NCBI RefSeq assembly: GCF_900497805.2
Contig: NW_020948983.1
Span: 23,957,202 to 24,021,201 of the forward strand
DNA from: Vombatus ursinus
Taxonomy: Eukaryota; Chordata; Mammalia; Diprotodontia; Vombatidae
Direction of reading: 5' to 3'
DNA: 64,000 nt
Position 1 is the stretch's first letter. Every line of letters begins with the position of its first letter. Made by a program: the position numbers and the translations under genes. A model generated the notes under the pieces. It searched no databases and was not told the origin of the DNA. It saw only the letters and a list, made by a program, of their open reading frames with translations. Below, in pieces: positions 21,076 to 30,961 of the stretch.

Positions 21076-21292
21076 CTCCATATAGAGGTATATAAACAAG
21101 GAGGGTTGACATGGCTCTTACACTATGGGTGGAGTGAACCGGCAAGTCCTCAGATAGGAAGCCAAGATCCATATCTACTAGCTTTTCATAACACTCTTAA
21201 AAAAATCTTAGGATCCATGTTTCTAGTAAGTTGGAATTTTTTGTGTAATTCTTAGTGTTCTAGACCTAATAGCTAAGTGGCCTAATGAATTC
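21076..21292. other. Unassigned spacer
   Basis: No feature recognised between two MAR1 copies in opposite orientation. Confidence 0.4.
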
Positions 21293-21546
21293 TGGACAGT
21301 AGGTGGTACAGTGTGTAGAGTGCCAAGACTGGTGTCAGGAAGACTCATCTTCATGAGTTCAAATCTGGCCGCACACACTTACTTAGCTATGTGACCCTGG
21401 GCAAGTCACTTAGCCCTGTTTACTTCAGTTTCCTCATCTGTAAAATGAGCTGGAGAAGGAAATGGCAAACCAACTCCAGTATCTTTGCTAGGTAAATCTC
21501 CAATGGGGTCACAAAGAGTTGTACATGACTGAAGAACAACAACAAC
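21293..21546 (+). mobile_element. MAR1-like CORE-SINE, full length
   Basis: Head GTAGGTGGTACAGTGTGTAG, CORE GTGACCCTGGGCAAGTCACT, and the tail ends in GAAGAACAACAACAAC. It abuts a MIR. Confidence 0.9.
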
Positions 21547-21815
21547 TAATGGGTAAGGTGCTGGGCTTGGAGTCAGGAGGACCCAAGTTCAAATCCAACC
21601 TTAGACACTTACCAGTAAGTGACCTTTGCAAGTCACTTAACCTCTGTTTGCCTCAGTTTCATCAACTGAAAAGTGGTGATAGTAACAGCATATACCTTGC
21701 TGGATTGCTGTATTGTTATGAGGTTGAAATGAGTTGATATTTCTAAACCACTTTGCATGGGGCTTGGCACATAGTAAGTGTTATATAAATGCATATTCCC
21801 TTCTCCCTACTTACC
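21547..21815 (+). mobile_element. MIR-type SINE, nearly complete
   Basis: CTTGGAGTCAGGAGGACCCA, GTTTGCCTCAGTTTCATCAA, and the end block GGCTTGGCACATAGTAAGTG are in order. Confidence 0.86.
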
Positions 21816-21867
21816 CCTAGTAAATTGACATTTTTGTACAGATCATAGTGTTCTGGATCCATTATTT

Positions 21868-22065
21868 AGGCAGCTTAATGGATAGGGTGCCAGGCCTGAA
21901 GTCAAGAAAAATTGTATTTGGATACTGTCTTAGATACTTATGAGTTGTGTGACCCTGGGAAAGTCACTTAACTTCATTCATCCTCAATTTGCTCATCTGT
22001 AAAATGGAGTAATAATAATACCTACCTCCAAGGATTATTGTGAAGGTTAACTGAGATAACATAGA
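21868..22065 (+). mobile_element. MIR-type SINE
   Basis: GTGTGACCCTGGGAAAGTCA, TTTGCTCATCTGTAAAATGG and ACCTACCTCCAAGGATTATT. Confidence 0.84.
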
Positions 22066-22119
22066 AACAAGAAGCTCACATTCTGATGGGATCTCACGTT
22101 CTAATCCTACTTCCTAATC

Positions 22120-22190
22120 TCATACTACCCCTTCATTTTATAGATGAGGAGGCTGAGGCTTAGTGAGATAATGAACCTTGCATTACCTTT
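22120..22190 (-). mobile_element. MIR CORE fragment
   Basis: CATTTTATAGATGAGGAGGC with GCTTAGTGAGATAATG. A short piece only. Confidence 0.6.
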
Positions 22191-22289
22191 GTAAGTATAT
22201 CCTCTAAAATGAATTTTATTTGGATTTAGCTTAGTGTTCTTGCCTGTGAATATAATTATGATTATAACTATAATAATTACAATGATCAT

Positions 22290-22520
22290 GATATCTAGCA
22301 TTTATGTATAGATCTTTAAGGTTCGCAAAACACTTTATATACATTAATTCATTTGATCTTCACAACAATCTTAGGAAGTAGGTACTATTATTATCCCCAT
22401 TTCACAATGATAAAATTGAGTCATAGAGAGGTTAAATACTTGTCACTGTCACATAGCTTGTAAGTAATCTGAAAGTAAGGATTTGAACTAAGGTCTTCCT
22501 GACTCCAAGTTCACTCTAAT
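22290..22520 (-). mobile_element. MIR-type SINE
   Basis: TAGCATTTATGTATAGATC, AATCTTAGGAAGTAGGTAC, CCCCATTTCACAATGATAAA and AACTAAGGTCTTCCTGACTC run in minus-strand order. Confidence 0.82.
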
Positions 22521-22522
22521 CA

Positions 22523-22955
22523 TTTTTTTGGATGCTGATTCTATTATCCAGTGTGTCAGCAATTCCCCCTACTTTTATTTTTTCTGAAGATTTGATAAGC
22601 ATGGCTTCTATGTCCTTATCTACAGCAATGATAAATTTTAAGCAGAACAGGGCCAAGTGGAGAACATTGGACTGCCCTACTCATACATCTCAAGTTTCCA
22701 TCAAACGATTAATAACTCTTAGTTATGTCTCACCATTCAGTTAGGACTTATCTAATTATATGTTTATCCAGTCCAATAACTCTGTATCTATCCCAAGGGA
22801 ATGTTATAAGATACTTTATAAATGCTTTGTTTAAAATCTAAGTTAACTACATTGACAATATTTCTGTAATCTATCAGTTTAGTAGCCCTATTAAAAGAGA
22901 AAATAAGATTAATTTGGCATGCCCTGTTATTCTTGATGAAGCTTTTTGTTATCAA
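22523..22955 (-). mobile_element. L3/CR1 LINE fragment
   Basis: Antisense L3 RT text: TCTATTATCCAGTGTGTCAG, AAGATTTGATAAGCATGGC, AGCAGAACAGGGCCAAGTGG, AAAATCTAAGTTAACTACAT and TTGGCATGCCCTGTTATTC. Order and spacing match the family over 430 bp. Confidence 0.8.
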
Positions 22956-22994
22956 TGCTTGAATGAAAAATTTTAAAAAAGCAACCTAAAACCA

Positions 22995-23095
22995 ATGTAT
23001 TAGCTGCTTATCATGTTCCAAGAACTGTGTAAGGTAGTGAGGGAACAAAGATAAAAATGGGAAAGTCTTTGCCCTCAAGGAATATAAATTCATTT
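22995..23095 (-). mobile_element. L2 LINE 3' terminus
   Basis: ATTAGCTGCTTATCATGTTC, TTTGCCCTCAAGGAATATAA: antisense L2 end. Confidence 0.7.
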
Positions 23096-23467
23096 AAAAA
23101 AAAAGTTTTAGTATTTTACTATTCTGAATTCAATAAACACCAACAACAAATATTTCTATATATAAAAAGAGAGGATTATATTTGAAATCATGAATCTCAT
23201 GACATTTGACTATAAAAAGAAGTATTTTTCAAATAAGCATATTAGAAGCAAATCTGTATCATTTGTCTATGTTACCCTCTGAAACTCTTGATCTCTTGTG
23301 TGTATCTATGGTATTTTTTTTCTTTCTTTTTTCAGTATTGCTATCACTATCTTTCTAGTATGCCCTGACTTCTCTTCCACCCTCCCATCCAAATAAAGTC
23401 TCTCCCTTGTAATAAATTAGCATAGTCAAGCACAACAAATCCACACAACAGTCATATCGGAAAATAT
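23096..23467. other. Unassigned AT-rich stretch
   Basis: Poly-A and poly-T runs, no recognised element. Confidence 0.4.
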
Positions 23468-24375
23468 GTCTCATTCTTTTTTTTAAATTAATTTTTTAAA
23501 TTTATGGAATAAAACAAGCATTTCCATAATATAGTATAATTTAAAAAGATGATTGCAAATGAAACTGCAAATCCATTATGTACAACTTGCTATTCCTTTT
23601 AATGATATAATAAAGTTGTTATTTAAATTTCTTTTTTGTCCTTTTTTTTTTAAATTCCCTGCCCCTGTAATTATTCTATACATTTATCTATCAGTTCTTT
23701 CTCTGGATGCAGATAGTATCTTTCTTCACATGTCCTTTATAGTTGATTTGGGTCTTTATAAGTATTGGGTAATTATAAATAAGTCAAAATGACTTATTTG
23801 CTCAAAGTCATTCTTAAAACAATATTGCTGTTACTGTATACAAGGTTCTCTTGGTTCTGCTCTTTTCACTTTTCATTATTTCATGCAAGTCTATGTTTTT
23901 CTAAGATCACTGAGCTCATCATTTCTTATAGCACAATAATATCCCATCACAGTCATACACTACAACTTGTTCAGTCATTTCGCAATTGATGGGTATCCCT
24001 GAAATATCCATTTCTTTGCCACTACAAAGAGAGCTGTTATAAACATTTTAGAAAGTGTAAGTTCTTTTCTTTTTCTCCTGATCATCTTTGGAAATAGACC
24101 TAGCAGTAGTGCTGGGTTTATAGGCAATTAAATAACTCTTTGGGCACAATTCTAGATTGCTCTCCAAAATGGTTACCTCTAGTCCATCAGCTCTCTGTAA
24201 AGATGTGGGAAACATGCTTCATTATTGGTCCCCTGGAGTGGGGGCTGTCATTTCATTGATCAGAATTCTTAGGTCTCTCAGAATTGGTTTTCTTTATGTA
24301 GTGAGACTGGACTCACTTTTCTCAGGTCTCTCAAAATTGGTTTTCTTTATGTAGTGAGACTGGACTCACTTTTCC
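23468..24375 (-). mobile_element. L1 3' UTR region, rearranged
   Basis: Antisense L1 3' text runs from AATTTATGGAATAAAACAAG through TCTCTGGATGCAGATAGTAT and CACTACAAAGAGAGCTGTTA to CCTAGCAGTAGTGCTGGG. At 24235-24375 text belonging to an earlier part of the 3' UTR (CATTGATCAGAATTCTTAGG) reappears out of order and carries a 53-bp tandem duplication. Confidence 0.75.
24271..24374. repeat. 53-bp tandem duplication, two copies
   Basis: Copies start at 24271 and 24324, each beginning AGGTCTCTCA(G/A)AATTGG and ending GGACTCACTTTTC. Over 51 shared bases there is one difference, far fewer than the divergence of the surrounding L1, so the duplication is recent. Confidence 0.93.
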
Positions 24376-24404
24376 AACTCACATTTTGTTGTAGCTTTTT
24401 TTCT

Positions 24405-24905
24405 TTCTTTTGCTAATCCTTTATTTGACATTCTTTCAATTCAATGATATTCCTTGGCAATATTAGTCTATAGTTTTCTTTCTCTGCTTTTGTCTCCATG
24501 GTTCACATATCATTGCCATATTTATATCATAAAAATAACGTGTAGGATCACTTCATTATTTTATTTTTTGCAAATAGTTTTTGTAATATTGGAAGAAGTA
24601 GTTCTTTTTATTTTTGATAGAATTCCCTTACAAATCCACTTGGTTCAGTTTTTTTCTTCCTTAAGAAGTTAATTTATGGTCTTTTCAATTAATTTTTCTG
24701 ACATTGGGCTATTCAGATTTTCTATTATTTTAATCTGGATTTTGAAATACACTGTAAATATTCATCCATTTCATGTAAGTTATCTATTTATTGATATATG
24801 ATAGGACAAACATTTCCAATAATTTCCTTTATCTCCTCTTCATTTGTTTTATATTCTATCACAGTTTTCACATTAGAACCTCTCCATATCCGTCTTTCTT
24901 CTTTG
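24405..24905 (-). mobile_element. L1 ORF2 remnant
   Basis: Antisense L1 RT-region text: TATAGTTTTCTTTCTCTGCT, a TTGGAAGAAGTAGTTCTTTT block, TGATAGAATTCCCTTACAAA and CTTTATCTCCTCTTCATTTG. It is separated from the 3' UTR block by loss of about 2 kb of ORF2, if both belong to one element. Confidence 0.75.
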
Positions 24906-25122
24906 ATAATGTCTTCCCATATCTATGTCTTCCTATGAATCTATTATGGGGTGGAAGGGAGAATGGAGGCCCTCAGTGTTCTGGGGAGGGGAGGTTCTTT
25001 GCCATTCCTCTGATGTTTTATGGATCTTAATGGACCATGTAGTCTGTTTATCAGATATCCTTTTCTCTTACTATATGATCAGCCCCCCTCCTTTTTTTTT
25101 CATTCATGTATTTTTTTCTTAT

Positions 25123-25362
25123 GGGGCAGCTAAATGGCACAGTTGATAGAGCACTAGGCCTGGAGTCAGGAATATCTGAGTTCAAATTCAACTTCAGATA
25201 CTTACTAGCTGTGTGACCCTGGGCAAATCACTTAACCCTGCCTGTGTCAGTTTCCTTATCTGTAAAATGAGCTGGAAAAGGAAATGGTAAACCACTCCAG
25301 TATCTTTGTCAAGAAAACCCCAAACGAGGTCACAAAGAGTTGGAAACAACTGAACAACAACA
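25123..25362 (+). mobile_element. MAR1-like CORE-SINE, full length
   Basis: Head GGGGCAGCTAAATGGCACAG, CORE AGCTGTGTGACCCTGGGC, tail GTCACAAAGAGTTGGAAAC with CTGAACAACAAC. One of the best-preserved copies. Confidence 0.92.
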
Positions 25363-25599
25363 TTTTTGTGACATCCTTTAGGTAGTTTATTTTGTGTATT
25401 CTGAATAGATTGCAGTTTGCTCAAATTCACTATTCATCTTTCCATTGCCCTTTGGGTTGCACTCAACTTCAATCTTTCCTAGTCTGTAGTATTCCATGAT
25501 TTGAAACCATGCAACCTCAGTGAAAGAACATTGGTGTTGTTCTTATGATGCTTTGGATTTGAGTAATGTTTTATGAACTTGGAAATACTTTGACATGCA
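25363..25599. other. Unassigned spacer
   Basis: Nothing recognised. Confidence 0.4.
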
Positions 25600-25790
25600 C
25601 TTGTTATTTCAAGTGATTCTTCAAACCACCTTGGCAGGTCAGAAAGGCAGATCTCGTTCCCATGTTATAGACCTCGAGACCTCGAAGGGATAAAGAATAC
25701 TTTCCTCAAGGTTACATGGAATCATTGTTAGAGCTAGAAGTGTAATTCTGATCTCTGAATTTCTGAAACACTGTGCTTTCTACATACACA
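25600..25790 (-). mobile_element. Diverged MIR
   Basis: CCATGTTATAGACCTCGAGA in the place of the ATTTTACAGATGAGG core and TTCCTCAAGGTTACATGGAA in the place of the CCCAGGGTCACA block. Degraded. Confidence 0.55.
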
Positions 25791-25947
25791 TCACACTATC
25801 TCACAAGGAAGGCAGTGTGGATCAGACACTAGTTACCAGGAAACCTTAGTCCCCTTATATGATGCTATTTCAGCAGAGGAACTTCCAGTGAGCATCACTG
25901 TTGTACCTCTCACAAATGGATTAAATGTCACTGAGAAACAAACAAGG

Positions 25948-26395
25948 TATATGGCAATGTGGTTCAATGGAAAGAATTCTGAATTTAGAGTCAGAGGATC
26001 TGAATTTGAATTCTGACTCTATCCCTCACTACCTAAGTGACCTTGGGGAAGTCACTTTTCTCTAGACCACAGTGTCCTCTATATGATAAGAGATTTAGAG
26101 TAGATGGTCTTTAAGATCCCCTCACTTCTCTTCTTGGGCAAGTCACTTAACCTTTGTTTGCCTCAGTTTCCTCAACTATAAAATGGGGATAATAATAACA
26201 CTTACCTCCCAGGGTTATTTTGAGGATCAATTGAGATCATATTTGTCAAGTATTTAACACAATGCCTGGCACATAGTAGATGCTGCATAAATATTGTTGT
26301 TGTTGTCATCTTTTACACAATGATGAAGTTGCTAGATAACCTCTAAGATCCCTTTCAGCTCTATATCTTGGACTCTGGTATACTATGATTCCTTT
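25948..26395 (+). mobile_element. MIR copy interrupted by another MIR
   Basis: The head and CORE lie at 25948-26125 (GTGACCTTGGGGAAGTCACT). The tail GATAACCTCTAAGATCCCTT reappears at 26336 after the nested copy. Confidence 0.68.
26133..26305 (+). mobile_element. MIR-type SINE nested in a MIR
   Basis: CTTGGGCAAGTCACTTAACC to ACAATGCCTGGCACATAGTA, with a (TTG)n end at 26296. Confidence 0.8.
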
Positions 26396-26569
26396 GATTA
26401 ATATATAAGGCTTAGACTTCTACTTGGCTCCAGGAAACAGAAGTAGAAGTAAAGGGAAAGGGAAGCATTGTTCAACACTATAATAAGGGAGTGCTTCTTA
26501 ATAATTGGGGCTTTTAAAAAATCAAGTGTGATAAAATATGTAAAGCAATTTACAAACCTTAAGCATATA

Positions 26570-26655
26570 TTTCTATGTGTATATATTATATGTATGTATG
26601 TGTGTATATATGTGTGTGTGTATACATACATATATATATATGTGTAGCTACATAT
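26570..26655. repeat. (TATG)n/(TG)n microsatellite
   Basis: Alternating purine-pyrimidine units TATGTATG, TGTGTG and TATATA. Confidence 0.92.
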
Positions 26656-26662
26656 ATTTTAT

Positions 26663-26903
26663 ATCAACTAGTGGTTCAGTGGATAGAATGGCAGGAGTCA
26701 GGAAAACTCATCTTTCTGAGTTCAAATTCAGCCTCAGATACTTAGTAGCTATGTGACCCTGGGCAAATCACTTAATCCTATCTGCCTCAGTTTCCTTATC
26801 TGTAAAATGAGCTGGAGAAGGAAATGGCAAACTGCTCCAGTATCTTTGCCTAAAAAAACCCCAATTGGGTCACAAGGATCAGACATGACTGAACAACAAC
26901 ATA
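26663..26903 (+). mobile_element. MAR1-like CORE-SINE, full length
   Basis: Head AGTGGTTCAGTGGATAGAAT, CORE GTGACCCTGGGCAAATCACT, tail CAGACATGACTGAACAACAA. It inserted beside a TATG microsatellite. Confidence 0.9.
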
Positions 26904-26929
26904 TTTTGTTACTTACTGCATAAATGAAT

Positions 26930-27045
26930 AAATCATTTTAAAGCACTTTCTATATGCGAAGTACCTTGCTAAGTGCTGAGGATACCAACAGAAAAACAAA
27001 ATCACTGTTCTCAAGCAGTTTACATTCTAATGGGGAAGAGAACAC
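26930..27045 (-). mobile_element. L2 LINE 3' terminus
   Basis: TTGCTAAGTGCTGAGGATAC and TCAAGCAGTTTACATTCTAA are antisense L2 end text. Confidence 0.8.
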
Positions 27046-27094
27046 ATATAGAAGGTTTCACCTGCAAGTCAGATAGAAAGATCTCATGGTCCTT

Positions 27095-27313
27095 CTTGTG
27101 GTTCAGTCATTTTTCAGTTGTGTCTAATTCTTTGTGACCTCATTTGGGGTTTTCTTGGCAGAGATATTGGAGTGGTTTGCCATTTCCTTCTCCAGCTCAT
27201 TTTACAGATGAGGAAACTGAGGTAAACAAGGTTAGATGACTTGCCCAAGGTCACACAGCTAGTCTCTGAGGCCAGATTTGAACTCTATCCGCTGTGCCAC
27301 TTAGCTGTCCCCT
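27095..27313 (-). mobile_element. MAR1-like CORE-SINE with likely 8-bp duplication
   Basis: The full minus-strand order is present. TGGTCCTT occurs directly before (27087-27094) and after (27314-27321). Such a short direct repeat could be chance, but it sits exactly at the element ends. Confidence 0.88.
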
Positions 27314-27321
27314 TGGTCCTT

Positions 27322-27507
27322 AGAATACATCAATAAAGAAGATTTTAATGTTTCTTCTTTAACATCATTTCTACTGATAAAATATCAGTTTCCAAAACTA
27401 GATCATTTGGAACTGCAAAGCAAGTGCAAAGCACTTGGTGGCAAAAAATTCCTTTCTTAGGGTTTCAGTTGCTTTTGCCATAGTACCTGTAGGAACAGTT
27501 GACAGGC
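27322..27507. other. Unassigned spacer
   Basis: Nothing recognised. Confidence 0.4.
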
Positions 27508-28075
27508 TGAATTTCCACAGGAGATGCTTCCCCTGGTGATGGCTGAGGGCACTGGCATGGAAGGATTGCTATTGCCAAGGCTCTTGGGTTCAGGGTCCTG
27601 GGATCTGAAGCAAGATGATGGCCAAGGCGGTTGTGACAATTTGACTTGCCTGTCACATACTATTTCCTTTACCATCTCCCTCCCTCAGGGGGTCTTTCCT
27701 GACCTGTGTATGGCAGATGGTTGGCAGTTGGTGACCCCTTCTCCACAGGAGTTGTTTCCCCACATGACAACTGAGAGGCCTGGGCTAGAAGCAGGATGGA
27801 TGGTTTGAGAGATAGAACTACTCCTAGGGCTCCTGTGCCTGTTTGCCTGTTGGTGGCAGTTGGTCAGCAGTGATGATGAAGAGGGTAGATTCCATCTCCA
27901 CAATGATTTCTCCCATCAATGATGGCTGTGGGGGTTAGGTTAGGAGCAGGTCTGGTGGTTTGGGGCAGGGGGGCATTGCTGTTCCCAAAGCTCTTGGGCT
28001 CATAGCCCTGGAATATCTTCATCAGGATCTAAGGGGTGGTCAAAGTGGTAGTGTTCTGACTTGCCTGGCACCCTA
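27508..28075. repeat. Unnamed GC-richer block with diverged internal repeats
   Basis: Three anchors of the form TCCACA(GG/AT)-(A/G)NTGCTTCCCC lie at about 27513, 27742 and 27897. Between the first and last copies, GGATTGCTATTGCCAAGGCT matches GGCATTGCTGTTCCCAAAGC, and TGACTTGCCTGTCAC matches TGACTTGCCTGGCAC, at offsets of 384 to 414 bases. The middle unit is more diverged. Open frames of 60-94 codons cross it, none with a known domain. Not a repeat family that I recognise. It could be an old minisatellite or part of an unnamed transposable element. Confidence 0.55.
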
Positions 28076-28114
28076 CTGCAGGTGTGACTCTGATCAGGAC
28101 ACAATAAGGTATTG

Positions 28115-28305
28115 TATTTATTCTCCATATACTTCTATGTGTTCGTGTTATTCGTGCCATACATAATTTCTCTGTCTCTGGAATGTAAGGTCCTTAAGAG
28201 TAGGGGTTATTAGTCTTTGTGTCCCTACTACCTTTCATTGTACCTGTACAATTAATAGTAGACACTTAATCACTGCTTATTGACTGAATAAATGATCATC
28301 ATCAT
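28115..28305 (+). mobile_element. L2 LINE 3' terminus
   Basis: GGAATGTAAGGTCCTTAAGA with AGTAGGGG, a TCTTTGTGTCCCTACTACC block and TAGACACTTAATCACTGCTT. Confidence 0.78.
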
Positions 28306-28349
28306 TATTTACTTAAGCAACGAATAGGCTGCTTTAGGCATTTTATGCC

Positions 28350-28460
28350 AGACATTTTCATAACATTGATTTAGGGAAGTTGTAGAGGTGATTCCTGTTG
28401 CAGGTAGCATTTGGATTCAATGACCTCTAAGATCCCTTCCAATGCTAAGGTACAAAGTCT
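28350..28460 (+). mobile_element. L3/CR1 3' terminus
   Basis: GTTGTAGAGGTGATTCCTGT and ATGACCTCTAAGATCCCTTC are the L3 end. Confidence 0.72.
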
Positions 28461-29429
28461 ATCTGGATGAATTTGGGTACAGTTTTTGATCAGCCATCTA
28501 GGCATGGGTTAACACATTAGACAGCAGACTAATCAGAGAAGGTGAGGGGGAAAGAGGGTAGTGCTTTTTGTCCCCTAAACAGACACTAATTAAATGTTTT
28601 GTTTGTAAGAAGATGAGGACTGCACAACGCAGTGACTTCTAACAAGCAATTTCAGTCAACGTCAAGGTCACTTGGATCACCCAGAACTGGTATGATTATT
28701 GAAACTCAGTGGTGAAAATGAGCTCCAGTGTGTATCTGTAACTAGGGGAAAGATTTTGTCCTCATGTAGATGGGGCATAATAAGCACAAATTATTTTAAG
28801 CAAACAGACCTGCAGACCTTTAGTTTCCTGAGATGCTCAGTAGGTGAAACTACGTTATCAGCCCTGCATTTTTCATTTGGGTCCTTTATGACATTTCACA
28901 GATTTGATTAAGGAACAAATAAAATTTTTTGAGCTACATATAAGTTTTTCAGTAACAAGTCACAGATATCAGATTCAAAGGAGAACATTTAAATAACATT
29001 GTTATAAAACATTGTAATAAACTTTGACTTCCGTGACTTAAGCACGTCTAACACAACTTATTTATGAACCAACTCGGAACATTTTTTGACTTTCAGAAAT
29101 CAAGAACTCAGTCTGATTTTTAGAATGAAGGATATTTGCATCAGGGGCATTTAACTCCAAGTAGCTTAACTCTCTGATACCTAGAGGGGGAAAAGAAAGT
29201 GAAACAAGATCAAATAGGCAAATTAAATCTCTATTTTTATGCTCCATTTTAAGTTTCCACAGAGTCCCATTAAAAATAGTCAAGAATCCATTGGGTAGAA
29301 ACGAAACAGCGGCTACATTGTTAAATTCTTCAGGCCATATGTTCCTTTTGGTATGTTTCATTAAGTAGTGTTTTCTACAGGAGGAGTTTCATCCCTGATT
29401 CTGAATTTACATGTATTGAATTGGCTTAT
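28461..29429. other. About 1 kb with no recognised repeat
   Basis: Reads as unique DNA. 28490-28960 is a candidate conserved non-coding stretch on texture alone. A 99-codon minus frame at 29062-29361 has no recognisable domain and no supporting exon signals. Confidence 0.4.
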
Positions 29430-29535
29430 CTGTGTATACATGTTGTTTTCCCCCAGAAGAATGTAAGGTTCTTTAGGGCAGTGTTTCTGTTTTTAACTGT
29501 GTGTCTAAGTGTGTAGTAGTCATTTAAATGATTGG
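29430..29535 (+). mobile_element. L2 LINE 3' terminus
   Basis: GAATGTAAGGTTCTTTAGGG then CAGTGTTTCTG, and GTGTAGTAGTCATTTAAATG. Confidence 0.68.
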
Positions 29536-29660
29536 ATGATCGTGGACAAGTCACTTAACATTTCTAGGTTTCAGTAAGCGTCATTTGTAAAATGAGGAGG
29601 TTGGATTACACCTCTTCTCCCCCCTCCCCTCCTTCCAGCTCTAGATTGATAATCCTATGG
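29536..29660 (+). mobile_element. MIR fragment
   Basis: GGACAAGTCACTTAACATTT and the tail AGCTCTAGATTGATAATCCT. Confidence 0.75.
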
Positions 29661-29874
29661 ATTGAATTGAATTATTTTGATAACAACAAATCTCAACAAC
29701 TGTTTAAACTGTTTATTATTTAACAAGCAGTTAAAGCCTGAAGGATGCCTAGGAGACAGGGGCGTCTCCTTTTTTCTGTTGGCTTTAGTCGGTCATGGTC
29801 AAAATTCAGTAGAGTAAGTTTATCTACATTCCTCTGAAATGTCTCTTGCTTCTTTCTTCTACCTTCAGCTTCTA

Positions 29875-29928
29875 TCTCCTCCTCCTCCTCCTCTTCCTCT
29901 TCCTCCTCCTTCTCCTCTTCCTCCCCTC
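29875..29928. repeat. (TCC)n/(CTT)n simple repeat
   Basis: Pure pyrimidine trinucleotide tract of about 54 bases. Confidence 0.95.
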
Positions 29929-30644
29929 AGGGCTGGAACTAGGAATTTTTGTACTGGGTCAAGTACTGAAAACAATACTTGAGACAACAATTGAAGGCAT
30001 GAAATATGGCTTCAATTTGAGGCAAGGGGGTGGGATGGAACCTTGTGGTGGTGAGACCAGATAGTTGGATAGTATCATCAGGCCACTACTGCAGAGAATG
30101 CTGCATGGAGGAAGGTTGGAGTGGGGAAGCAGGACTGGGTGGGGAAAGAGCTCACATGCCATCTGGTAGCTTCTTATTTTAACTAATTATTTTTGCAAAG
30201 TAGGTGCTAAGTTCTGTTGCTTATACACTGCTGATGTCCTACAAGTGCTGTCAGAGCCCTCTAAATTTGGCACCCTGAGGCTAAGCACTGATCACTTCTT
30301 CCCAGTGACAGCTCCGTGGTCTCCCTGCCCCCTTCTCCCAATATATACTCTATCTTTCCTCTTTTTCCTGATCCCCTCTTGCCATTCCCTTCCTCACTTA
30401 GTCGCCGTTCCTGCTCCAGTGCTGAAATCTAGACAATCTGATACACTAACCCATATTAATGAGTCAAATGATTAATTTTTCAGGTAATATAAATCCTTTC
30501 AGGCACCAAATATGTACTTGTTACTGGAAATTCTTTAAGGAGTGGCACTAATGATGGGAACTTCAGGTAACATTGCAGGGCTTTGAGAGTAGATAAATTG
30601 GGGAGATTTGATGTTTATAGTGACCCCCTCACATCGCATTCCAC
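29929..30644. other. Unassigned stretch
   Basis: A G-rich part near 30020-30150 and an L2-like pyrimidine-rich part near 30290-30420 are not firm enough to call. Confidence 0.4.
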
Positions 30645-30958
30645 ATGAGTACCTTCCTATATTACCTGGGGAAAAGTATTAACCCTACTTGTGCTTTCCT
30701 AATTATTAATATCTGGTCCCAATGTTTCCAAGTCTTCCGGATTACTCTACTTTCTGATCATTTCCGCTTGTTAAAACCCTATCGGTCTTTAAAATGTTTA
30801 GTTCAATATTATCTGCTCTATAAATCCTTCCTGATACCCCTATTAAGATGTGAGGTCTCCATCTTTTGAACTCCCATAGCACTTTGTCTATCTTAGATAT
30901 TGACCACCTTCTATCTTGTGCTAGTTATTTGTGGTACTTGTCTTAAATCCAGTTACTC
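30645..30958 (+). mobile_element. L2 LINE 3' part, diverged
   Basis: TTTAGTTCAATATTATCTGC, CTATAAATCCTTCCTGATAC, and CCCATAGCACTTTGTCTATC match the L2 end region. The terminal motif is weak. Confidence 0.65.
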
Positions 30959-30961
30959 AAC

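Noticed and set aside
25123-25200. tRNA gene
   Set aside because: The tRNA-like heads of MAR1 and related SINEs lack a foldable complete tRNA.
29062-29361. 99-codon minus frame as a gene
   Set aside because: Low-complexity-free but without any family similarity or exon signals that I can see; within chance for AT-rich DNA of this length.
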